Assembly (NCBI GenBank): GCA_029582155.1
Contig: CM055895.1
Location: forward strand, 48,270,807-48,334,806
Direction of reading: 5' to 3'
Origin: Panopea generosa
Lineage: Eukaryota; Mollusca; Bivalvia; Adapedonta; Hiatellidae
DNA length: 64,000 nucleotides
A model generated the notes under the pieces. The model did not search any database, was not told the DNA's origin, and saw only the letters and a program-made list of their open reading frames with translations. Shown here piece after piece: positions 22,427-32,616 of this stretch (its first letter is position 1; each line of letters opens with the position of its first letter). The position numbers and the translations under genes are program-made.

Positions 22427-23908
22427 CAAGAGGGCCTGAGGACGCTCTACTGACTCATAGTGGCCATAGTACTTTCTGAAATTCTACTATGCAATAGAAA
22501 CATCGACCATCTTGAATTTTAGATAGAAAAAATAAATCTTTTGTATAGTCTCCTATGCAATAGAAACATCGATGTGAAGTTTCAGTTTAATTGGCCTAGT
22601 GGTTTCAAAATAAATGAAAAAAAGGGAACTTTCTGTTTTCCCACAGTATCCCTATGTAAAATTCTAAGTCCCCTTACAGGGCCCCTATATATTTTAGCCC
22701 CTAAATTCTTATCTGCAATCAAACTCCTACACTTAGTGATAATTTATATCAAATATATACAAATCTGACATACCGGTTCTTAAGAAAATAATTTTACTAA
22801 TTCCCAATTTGTACCCTTTTGGGGCTTCTCCTGACCCCTTAAGACATAGGAACCCAGTCATATTTATAAATCTTAACCTTCTTCACCTAACAATGCTTTA
22901 GTGAAAATATAGTCAAAATCATTTCAATTTAAAAAAAAATAAAAATATTATATTGACATGTGTCCCCTAATTGAACTCTCGGGGCAGGGTCATTTTAATC
23001 CTAGGGACACCATTTGAACAAATCTAACAGAACTATAGTTGGTCATCATTACTACTTAAACATTTTGAAAATCTGTTGGGCCGTGCATGAGAAGAAGATT
23101 TTTTAAGTTTTGGACTATTTTTAGTACAGTGGCCATCTTGAATTTCAGATCGAAAAAAAAAATCTTTGGAATAATCTCCTATGCAATAGAAACACCCATG
23201 TGAAGTTTCAGTTTAACTGGCCTGTGGTTTCAACACAGATGAAAGAAAAAGAGAATTTTCTGTTTTCCCATAGTATCCCTATGTAAAATTCTAAGTCCCC
23301 TTACAGGGCCCCTTTAAATTTTAGCCCCTAAATTCTTATCTGCAATCAAACACCTACACATAGGGATAATTTATGCAAAATATGAACAAATTTGACATAC
23401 AGGTTCTTAAGAAAACGAATTTAGTAATTCCGAAATTGTATCCTTTTGGGGCCCCCTCCTGACCCCTTAAGGCAGTGGAACCCAGTCATTTTTACAAATC
23501 TGAACCTCCTTTATCAAACAATGCTTCTGTGAAGATATAGGCAAAATCATTTCCATTTAAAAAAAAATATATAAAAAAATATTATAATGACATGTGTCCC
23601 CTAATTGAACCCTAGGGGCGGGGTCATATTTAAGCCTAGGGACACCATTTGAACAATTCTAACAAAACTATAACTGGTCATTATTACTACATAAACATTT
23701 TGAAAATCTGTTGGGCCGTTCATGAGAAGAAGATTTTTTAAGTTTTGGACTATTTTTAGTAAAGGCGGTCATCTTGAATTTCAGATCGAAATAAAAAATC
23801 TTCTGTATAGTCTCCTATGCAAGAGAAACACCCATGTGAAGTTTCGGACGACGGACGACAGACAACGCGCCATCGCATAAGCACTTCTGGCCTTTGGCCA
23901 GTGGAGCT
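22427..23908 (+). mobile_element. dispersed repeat element, copy 1 (CAAGAGGGCC...GGCCAGTGGAGCT)
   Basis: Starts AAAA|CAAGAGGGCCTGAGGAC and ends with a hairpin CTGGCCTTTGGCCAG then GGAGCT|AAAA. The interior is about two tandem copies of a 630-690 bp module (CCATCTTGAATTTCAGATCG ... GTGAAGTTTCAGTTTAA ... CCCCTTACAGGGCCCCT). Before the end is a GACGGACGACAGACAACGCG segment. A second copy at 28529-29904 has the same ends and the same AAAA flanks. No coding frame. Non-autonomous; class uncertain. Confidence 0.75.
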
Positions 23909-24840
23909 AAAAACTGACAAAACCCAAAGTTCTTGGTTATGTACAGTATTAATGTAGTGTCTTTAAACTGTAGAAACATGTTTTATTAATGTATTGAATG
24001 TTCATACTCACTTACAACTACCTCGCTGTTAAGCTAGCTTTTATATAAAGACATAGTTAAGCAAAGAAGTATGGGTTAGTACTTGGATTGCTGATCGCGT
24101 CACTTTATTTAATTAACAATATTTGATAGAGACACGTACAATATACAGTTAAGCTATAATAATACGAACAACATACAATGATATACCAACTATAAATAAT
24201 ATAAAGAAAATAATTCAATTAAAGAGTGGAGCGGTAGTCCAGTGGATAAAGTGATCATGAATCGTTTGAAGCCAAGTTAATATTACGTTTTCAGATGAAT
24301 GTGAATTCAGGAGTCATTGTGTTGATGCGTTATATAGCTAAACTTCTGATTACTTTATTGTTTACACAATACCTTCAAAGGTTATCCGACATGCTGGTAT
24401 GTCTGCTTTTTTTAAGATTACAAGCTAGTCATTTTGTATTGCATTCAGCGGAGACACAACTAAACACGAACATTCCCTCAATATTGAATACAGCATATAA
24501 ATATAAGACTTTTTCCAAACCCAACCGGTAAATTAATAATCATGTCCAGTTTTTGTATCATTAAATTATCTAAGCAGGCAGCTTGTTCGGGCTTGAGATG
24601 GTTAATGTGAGAAAAATGTTTACGCAAGGTTAACTGGGGACCAGTTTGTAGTGCTCTTCAATTGGAGGTACAGAAAACATACAATTTTATAGTCACGATC
24701 ATTGGGTGCTTACATTTGAATTAAAAGTGAATACTATGCCAAATGAATACCGGTACGAAAAAATACAAGAAAGAGGGGAAAACAAGAGTAAGATAACATG
24801 TTTTTTTAGTTTATAAACGATGAATCAAAATATTAATAAT
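23909..24840. other. no gene seen
   Basis: A+T-rich intergenic DNA. A fragment near 24235 (GGTAGTCCAGTGGATAAAG) looks like a SINE box A, but no box B is visible. Confidence 0.5.
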
Positions 24841-24849
24841 AAAGTTTTG

Positions 24850-25135
24850 CTGCTTATTCAAAAAAGTGATATCACATAGTTGAAACTAGTATTCAAGAAG
24901 TTGATATCACTTATTCATTTCAAATAGTTGATATCACTTATTCATTTCAAAAAGGTGATATCACTTATTCAAATGAGTGATAATTACTATATGTGATTTT
25001 ACTCATTTAATTGTTTTAAATAGGTGATATCACCTATGCAAAAAGGTTGATATAACTTGATTGAATAAATTGTATCACTTATTTTAATTGATCAGGTGGT
25101 ATCACATATTTAATAAGTGATATCATCTAATTTCC
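24850..25135. repeat. array of GTGATATCAC-type palindromes
   Basis: About ten irregularly spaced copies of (G)TGATATCAC(TTATTC), a 10-bp palindrome with the core TGATATCA, separated by 10-40 bp of A+T-rich sequence. Directly upstream of the 58-bp satellite. Confidence 0.75.
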
Positions 25136-25204
25136 TATTTGAAACTAATGTATGTGGTGCTGTTTTACTATTTAACCTCGATAAGTGGTATTACTCACTT
25201 GAAC

Positions 25205-27480
25205 TTAGTCTCAGTACCAATGGACTGTTGGAGGCCAATAGAGGCCATATTATTGATACTACTCAGCCTCAGTACTAATGGACTGTTAGAGGCTGATAGA
25301 GGCAATATTACAGATACTACTAAGCCTCACTACTAATGGACTGTTAGAGGCTGATAGAGGCCATATCATGGATACCAATAAGCCTCAGTACTAATGGACT
25401 GTTAGAGGCTGATAGAGGCCATATTACGGATACTACTAAGCCTCAGTACTAATGGACTGTTAGAGGCTGATAGAGGCCATATTATGGATACTACTTAGCC
25501 TCAGTACTAATGGACTGTTAGAGGCTGATAGAGGCCATATTGTGGATACTACTCAGCCTCAGTACTAATGAACTGTTAAAGGCTGATAGAGGTCATACTG
25601 TGGATACTACTTAGCCTCAGTACTAATGAACTGTTAAAGGCTGATAGAGGTCATATTATGGATACTACTCAGCCTCAGTACTAATAAACTGTTAGAGGCT
25701 GATAGAGGCCATATTGTGGATACTACTTAGCCTCAGTACTAATGGACTGTTAGAGGCTGATAGAGGTCATATTATGGATACTACTAAGCCTCAGTACTAA
25801 TGGACTGTTAGAGGCTGATAGAGGTCATATTATGGATACTACTTAGTCTCAGTGCCAATGGACTGTTGGAGGCCAATAGAGGCCATATTATGGATACTAT
25901 ATAGTCTAAGTACCAATGGACTGTTAAAGACTGATAGAAACCATACTATGGATACTACTCAGCCTCAGTACTGATGGACTGTTAGTGGCTGATAGAGGTC
26001 ATATTATCGACAGTACTTAGCTTCAGTAAAAATGGACTGTTAGAGGCTGATATAGGCCATATAATGGATACTACTTGGCCTCAGTACTAATGGGCTGTTG
26101 AAGGCTGATAGAGGCCATATTATGGATACTACTTAGCCTCAGTACCAATGAACTGTTTGAGGTTGATAGAGGCCATATACTGGATACTACTCAGTCTCAG
26201 TACTAATGGACTGTTAGAGGCTGATAGAGGCCATATTATGGATACTACTCAGCCTCAGTACTAATGGACTGTTATAGGCTGATAGAGGACATATTACAGA
26301 TACTACTCAGCCTCAGTACTAATGGACTGTTAGAGGCTGATAGAGGCCATATTGTGGATACTACTTAGCCGCAGTACTAATGAACTGTTATAGGCTGAAA
26401 GAGGCCATATTATGGATACTACTTAGCCTCAGTACTAATGAACTGTTATAGGCTGATAGAGGCCATATTATGGATACTACTTAGCCTCAGTACTAATGAA
26501 CTGTTAGAGGCCGATAGAGGTCATATTGTTGATACTACTTAGCCGCAATACTAATGAACTTTTAAAGGCTGATAGAGGCCATATTATGGATACTACTTAG
26601 CCTCAGTACTAATCGACTGTTAGAGGCTGATAGAGGCCATATCATGGATACTACTCAGCCTCAGTACTAATGGACTGTTAGAGGCTGATAGAGGCCATAT
26701 TACAGATACTACTAAGCCTCAGTACTAATGGACTGTTAGAGGCTGATAGAGGCCATATCATGGATACCACTAAGCCTCAATACTAATGGACTGTTAGAGG
26801 CTGATAGAGGCCATATTACTGATACTACTAAGCCTCAGTACTAATGGACTGTTAGAGGCTGATAGAGGCCATATTACAGATACTACTTAGCCTCATTACT
26901 AATGGACTGTTAGAGGCTGATAGAGGCCATATTACAGATACTACTTAGCCTCAGTACTAATGGACTGTTAGAGGCTGATAGAGGCCATATTACAGATACT
27001 ACTAAGCCTCAGTACTAATGGACTGTTAGATGCTGATAGAGGCCATATTACAGATACTACTCAGCCTCAGTACTAATGGACTGTTAGAGGCTGATAGAGG
27101 CCATATTACAGATACTACTAAGTCTCAGTAATAATGGACTGTTAGAGGCTGATAGAGGCCATATCATGGATACCACTAAGCCTCAGTACTAATGGACTGT
27201 TAGAGGCTGATAGAGGCCATATTACAGATAGTACTAAGCCTCAGTACTAATGGAATGTTAGAGGCTGATAGAGGCCATATTATGGATACTATTTAGCCTC
27301 AGTACTAATGGACTGTTAGAGGCTGATAGAGGCCATATTACAGATACTACTAAGCCTCAGTACTAATAGACTGTTAGAGGCTGATAGAGGCCATATTATA
27401 GATACTACTAAGCCTCAGTACTAATGGACTGTTAGAGGCTGATAGAGGCTATGCTTTGGATACTACTTAGCCTCAGTACT
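25205..27480. repeat. 58-bp satellite array, about 39 copies
   Basis: Near-perfect head-to-tail units of exactly 58 bp in the intact copies (starts at 25441, 25499, 25557). Each reads CCTCAGTACTAATGGACTGT then TAGAGGCTGATAGAGGCCAT and ATTATGGATACTACTTAG. AGAGGC/GCCTC inverted pairs could fold each unit. The length is not a multiple of three and no frame stays open. The array stops exactly where the inverted duplication begins at 27481. Confidence 0.95.
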
Positions 27481-27617
27481 CACAAAAGTCATCATATCTA
27501 ATAATTTTTATTTTAAGCATTTCAATGAGAAAATATATGCAAAGAAAAATAATGATTAAGAAGAAAGTAAGGTTTTGCAAAATTCTGTTAAATAATGTAA
27601 GTGCTAGGTGAATACCA

Positions 27618-27971
27618 TTTCTGATAGTCAAATGCTGGGGTGCCCCTGTCACGCCTGCTAAACGCACTAATGGTACAGTCGCCTGTACCATACGTACAAC
27701 TTCCAGTTCAGCATTAAATGTCATCAAAACAACACGTGGAAGGTAAGAAATATGTGATTTTTCAATATCAAAATTGTTTTTAAAAATCTAAATCCATAGT
27801 TCGTCCCGTTTTATAAGCTTAAACAATTTTGATATTGAAAAAAAAACATATTTCTTACCTTCCACATGTTGTTTTGATGACATCTAACGCTGAACAGGAA
27901 GTTGCACGTATTGTACAGGCGTCTGTACCATTAGTGCGTTTAGCAGGCGTGCCTGTGCTTAATTGACCTGT
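27618..27971. mobile_element. foldback (long inverted repeat) insertion
   Basis: Arms of about 130 bp (27650-27781 and 27822-27951) are reverse complements at roughly 90% identity, separated by about 40 bp. The outer ends of the arms read CACGCCTGCTAAACGCACTA. The partner arm at about 48420 lacks this piece: there CTTCTCCA continues straight into CTATTCACCTAG. No coding frame. Confidence 0.82.
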
Positions 27972-28019
27972 GGAGAAGCCTGAATATCTTATATCAATCA
28001 TTAGAGAGACTGTTGCCGG

Positions 28020-28310
28020 AAGGTTGTAGTTGTTGTATGGGGTTTATTGTAGCTTTCAATTGCGTTTCAGTTATATCTTGACAGTGTCTACTTGAGACAG
28101 TATTCTGAGCTCTGCCACAATGGAGTATCATGCCACAAATACATCGTATGATATGTATCCAGTTTAAGTAATAAAACAATAAATGTTGTGGAAATTACTA
28201 AAAGTTGACATAATATATCAATTAATCTGATGTACTGATTGATTTACAACAAAATTACTTTTCTGCACTTTGTTCCCCCACCCTAAGAAAAAATACAATG
28301 AAAAAATTGA
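28020..28310 (-). mobile_element. SINE 3' module (headless copy) in inserted piece
   Basis: On the minus strand it contains GGCATGATACTCCA, AATACTGTCTCAAGTAGACA and a tail near ATACAACAACTACAACC, the same 3' module as the complete SINE at 51968-52285. I see no tRNA-like head. The whole piece is missing from the duplicated partner near 48365. Confidence 0.65.
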
Positions 28311-28528
28311 TGAATAAAAATATAAGCATTTCAATTTACAAATATATATCTTATAGTAAAATCAATGCTGACAGTGTAAATTTAGAAATAAAAAACTGTT
28401 GGTTAAAAAACTGAAGGGTTATACTCTCAAATATATTTCAAACACCGCTACTTTAAGTTCACAATGAACATGTACCTGATATAACATATCTTATACTGAT
28501 ATCAACATTTACTATTCTAGAATTAAAA

Positions 28529-29904
28529 CAAGAGACCCAAGAGGGCCTGGGGACGCCGTACTGACTCATAGTGGCCATAGCACTTTTTGAAATTCTCCTA
28601 TACAATAGAAATATCAGGGCAGGGTCATTTTTAATCCTAGGAACACGTTTTGAACAAATCTATCAAAACTAAAGTTGGTCATCATTAGTACACAAACATT
28701 TTGAAACTCTGTTGGGCCGTTCATGAAAAGAAGATTTTTTAAGTTTTGGATTAGTTTTAGTAACGGCGGCTGTCTTGAATTTCAGATCGAAAAAAAAACA
28801 AATCTTCTGTATAGTCTCCTATGCAACAGAAACATGCATGTGAAGTTTCAGTTTAACTGGCCTAGTGGTTTCAGAATTGATGAAAGAAAAAGAGAATTTT
28901 CTGTTTTCCCATAGTATCTCTATGTAAAATTCTAAGTCCCCTTACAGGGCCCCTATAAATGTTAGCCCCTTAATTCTTATCTGCATTCAAACCCCTACAC
29001 ATATGGATAATTTATGCCAAATATGAACAAATCTGACATACTGGTTCTTAAGAAATCGATTTTAGTAATTCGCAATTTTTACCCTTTTGGGGCCCCTCCT
29101 GACCCCTTAAGACAGTGGAACCTTAAGAAATCTTCTGTATAGTCACCTATGCAATAGAAACATGCATGTGAAGTTTCAGTTGTTTAATTGGCCTAGTGGT
29201 TTCAGAATAGAAGATAAAAAGAATTTTCTGTTTTCCCATAGTATCCCTATGTAAAATTCTAAGTCCCCTTACAGGGCCCCTATAAATTTTAGCCCATTAA
29301 TTCTTATCTGCATTCAAACCCCTACACATAGGGATAATTTATGCCAAATATGAACAAATCTGACATACTGGTTTTTAAGAAATCGATTTTAGTAATTCGC
29401 AATTTTTACCCTTTTGGGGCCCCTCCTGACCCCTTAAGACAGTGGAACCCAGTCATTTTTACAAATCTGAACCTGCTTCATCAAACAATGCTTCTGTGAA
29501 GATATAGGCAAAATCATTTCCATTTTAAAAAAAATTATTATAATGACATATGTCCCCTAATTGAACCCTCGGGGCGGGGTCATCTTTAAGCCTAGGGACA
29601 CCATTTGAACAAATCTAACAATACTATAGTTGGTCATCATTACTACATAAACATTTTGAAAATCTGTTGGGCCGTTCATGAGAAAAAGATTTTTTAAGTT
29701 TTGGACTTTTTTTAAGAACGGTGGCCATCTTGAATTTCAGATCGAAAAAAAAATCTTCTGTATAGTCTCCTATGCAACAGAAACATGCATGTGAAGTTTC
29801 AGTTTAATTGGCCTAGTAGTTTCAGAGAAAGTGCTGCTAACAGACGACAGACGACAGACAACGCGCCATCGCATAAGCACTTCTGGCCTTTGGCCAGTAA
29901 AGCT
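28529..29904 (+). mobile_element. dispersed repeat element, copy 2
   Basis: Same ends as copy 1 (CAAGAG...GGCC start, CTGGCCTTTGGCCAGTAAAGCT end), again flanked by AAAA on both sides, and again with internal duplication of its module (compare 28795-28985 with 29125-29315). The empty site in the partner arm is near 48160. Confidence 0.78.
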
Positions 29905-30024
29905 AAAAATCAATAGACGAGTATGGAAAATTATCAAGGCTACGAATTGACCAGGGCTAGGGTTCACATTAACTTAGGTTAGGGTACGAATCGACCAGGG
30001 CTAAGGTATGAAATGTCAGGAAAT

Positions 30025-30234
30025 TTACCTCTTGAACTTATAAAAATTGAGTGGTCTATTCCAGCAGTTTCTGAACACTGTATCAATCTGTTGTATGATA
30101 GTCTCGAAATAAAACATCATGATCGCCTTCAGCTGTTCATGCTTTCTCCCATCAATTAACAGATTGTCGCGATTATCATTAAACATCACACAAAAACTAC
30201 ACCAAAAACTACAGTTCCTACCGTAAGCCGTCAT
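30025..30234 (-). CDS. first exon of an unknown gene (arm 1 copy)
   Basis: 69 codons from ATG; the exon probably ends at AAGAG|GTAAAT near 30027. It reads MTAYGRNCSFWCSFC, DNRDNLLIDGRKHEQLKAIM, FYFETIIQQIDTVFRNCWNR and PLNFYKF. Cys pairs suggest a zinc site, but I cannot name the family. A 12-nt duplication (SFWCSF) is absent from the 47343 copy. The conserved 5' flank (CCAATTATCCTAATT, CTTTCGGTCCAGTGG) is shared with that copy. The next exon is not identified. Confidence 0.5.
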   Translation of the reverse strand: MTAYGRNCSFWCSFCVMFNDNRDNLLIDGRKHEQLKAIMMFYFETIIQQIDTVFRNCWNRPLNFYKFKR

Positions 30235-30325
30235 CGTTGTTGTTGTTATCTCTTTCCGACCACTGGACCGAAAGTAGTCCCAATGGCTGGTACTTATCTC
30301 CGAGCTTAATTAGGATAATTGGCTT

Positions 30326-32373
30326 GGTCGTCCAGTGCGTTGAATGTTGGCACAATGTGTTCCAACGGTAGGAATGGGAGTGACAACAGCTTTCAGATGA
30401 ACTGATACTTGTTCTTCCTCTGTATGTACGTCGTAGCCCGGCGATATATTCTCTGCGACCAGTGGAAAACACACCCTTTATCGTCACCTCTGGGAATACA
30501 GCACGTATTGCCTGCCAAGCAGCTGAAAGTATAAAATAAATATTAATAAATATTTAAAAATCACTGTGGGTGGAAATAAAAATGTGATGATTTGTTTATT
30601 ATTATTATTGTTTGTTTTGTATATTTGCTGAATATTTTGAAAGCTTTTAAATATTTAGATAATATCATTAAAGAATATTAAAATATATGGTTATTATTTC
30701 GTACATACCTGCCTGAAAATCCAACATGAATTCTTGGACAATTGGGTTGTCGAGAGTGTCCTGTAACCGCTGTAATGATAAAATCAAAATGTAAATTATA
30801 ATACATCAGAGTGAAAAATGTAACTGGATTTATATTATAAAATACTGGGATATTAATAGAATATATTATACTGAATGAGTTCTAGGTCACCAATATAGTA
30901 TTAATGTACGTACCGTATTATTCAGTTATAAATATAGAATATAATAATAATAATAAACTCGATATAGTCTTTATTTTGACGCATTGACATAATACAAAAT
31001 GCCAATGGCACTTGTTTGGTGTCTTCTCCTTTTTTCACAAAGGCATGTATAGACATCAACTGGTAGAACGGATCTTTTGTAATCTTAAATGTACCGTCCA
31101 TGTACCAACGCTTGGCCTGATAGTTGGGACAACTATTCCGGTGTGGCCAATATCACGTGTCTGGCGCCGTCCACTGTTATATGTCATCTACCAAGAAATC
31201 ATCAGCCTGGATGAAGTCACGATTGATCTGAAAATATAAAGACGAGCTACATGAAGACAGTTGTTACTATTTGTTATCATATAAGTAGTTAAAAATGTTA
31301 ATCATTTTTCCATTGAAATATATAAAATGTTAAAATTATTTCTCTATTGAAATATATAAAATGTTAAAATTATTATTCTTCTATTGAAATATATTACTTA
31401 CGACTTACCTCAAAAGAAATATCTCGTGGTTCTGCTGGTCTCTGTTTTTGCCGATGCAATTTTGGGAAGACAGTGATCTGTTTCTTTGATGGTATCCCTC
31501 ATCACCGTTTCAACTATATCTGCAGCTGGTCCGAAAATTTGTGAATGTGCTAGTTCCTCACGTTTGTTGTTATCTTCACTTTGTTTTTCGCACCAGGATT
31601 GGTTGCATGTTCGTGTAAGTTGGATCCTCTGATCACCAAACTGCTTCACAAATGAATGGCATGGCATAATCTTGTTCCTGACTGAGCACGTCCAATACGT
31701 GTATCCATCTTTGGAACGCTGAAAAAAAGAGTTTCGTATGAGAATTACATATAGCAAAAACCAAGTATTTTAAGTGATGTAATATATTTAATATTTAAAT
31801 TTAATTGTTATTAGATGGTTTTTATTGCATATTAAGTTTTTTTTTATTATATCAAGGTATATTTTGTAAGAATGTATAGACAAAACACTATTTACCTTCA
31901 CTGTATATTTGAATCTGTCACTGCTGGCAAGCTTACGATTTCCTCGTTTTTCAATTCCACATCGGCTATTTACCTGAAATATAGTATGTGATATATTAAC
32001 ATATATTTAACATCATTATCATTCTCACAATTTATAAATACTGATGATAGTATTGTATAAATATATTATAAATATTACTTACTCTTCCAAAATTGGTACT
32101 GGTCTAACGAAACTCCTGTTCGAAATGTGGTTTCCAGTTCAGTTTCCAACATCGCCATGTCCTCAGCATCATGGCGTGATTACATTGCTGCCAATGTGCT
32201 GTTCACTGTATCAGCGCCATGCGTGATGATACTTGATATCTCCAAACTGGTGTCCTTGGATACCGTGAAGGTCACATTCATCGTGTCTACTTCAGGGCAA
32301 TTTGCGCAGCTCCATCTTCTTGTCATTTCTCCCTTCATCGTTTGTCAGTACTCAATATGAGAAATACCTGGAA
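30326..32373 (-). pseudogene. broken FLYWCH zinc finger / MULE transposase gene
   Basis: Minus-strand exon candidates: 32083-32370 (N-terminal; MKGEMTRRWSCANCP, with a TAA near 32180), 31896-31973 and 31409-31718 (FLYWCH finger: KLASSDRFKYTVK, RSKDGYTYWTCSVRNKIMPC), 30985-31227 (RWYMDGTFKITKDPFYQL with MULE catalytic DGTF, and FVKKGEDTKQVPLAFVL), 30709-30769 (LDNPIVQEFMLDFQ) and 30326-30522 (AAWQAIRAVFPEVTIKG then a one-base shift before the CVFHWSQ block). Borders mostly fit GT..AG. Stops and shifts show it is dead. FLYWCH plus MULE is a known Mutator-like transposase arrangement. Its 3' end abuts the 5' flank of the exon at 30025-30234. Confidence 0.78.
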
Positions 32374-32483
32374 AAAAAGAAATAAGTATTGTATTATACT
32401 GGTTTGTATCTACTTTCATTAATTCCAATTATATAATAGTTTTAATATGTTTCTCATCTAATTTCACTTTGTTATAGAAGGCA

Positions 32484-32591
32484 CGGTGTAAAACGCTGAC
32501 GCTTAAGCTGACAATATAGGTTTCCTTCTTTGTGCATATCGGTTTCCTTCTTTACCTATATTGTCAGCTTAAGCGTCAGCGTTTTACACCG
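32484..32591. repeat. perfect 38-bp inverted repeat with 32-bp loop
   Basis: Arms 32484-32521 and 32554-32591 are exact reverse complements (CGGTGTAAAACGCTGACGC at the outer end, GACAATATAGGT at the inner end). The loop holds TTTCCTTCTTT twice. It lies between the MULE fragment and the first TATA-joined array. Confidence 0.9.
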
Positions 32592-32616
32592 ACCCGTTAT
32601 AGAAAATTAACCTGTA

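Larger units (their letters stand above)
27481..30325. repeat. inverted duplication, arm 1 (partner 47250-48556)
   Basis: The reverse complement of this block matches 47250-48556 across its length. Examples are AAGAAAGTAAGGTTTTGCAA, GAGACTGTTGCCGGAAGG, ATATCTTATACTGATATCAA and the exon at 30025-30234. Three pieces in this arm are absent from the partner: a hairpin element (27618-27971), a SINE-containing piece (28027-28310) and the dispersed element (28529-29904). One end abuts the 58-bp satellite, the other the MULE fragment. Confidence 0.88.

Noticed and set aside
22427-23908. Helitron assignment for the dispersed element
   Set aside because: The 3' hairpin and CTAA are suggestive, but the 5' TC and insertion between A and T are not seen and AAAA flanks both sides.
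25205-27480. Possible CRISPR array (regular short repeats)
   Set aside because: The 58-bp units are contiguous with no unique spacers, and the window is eukaryotic.
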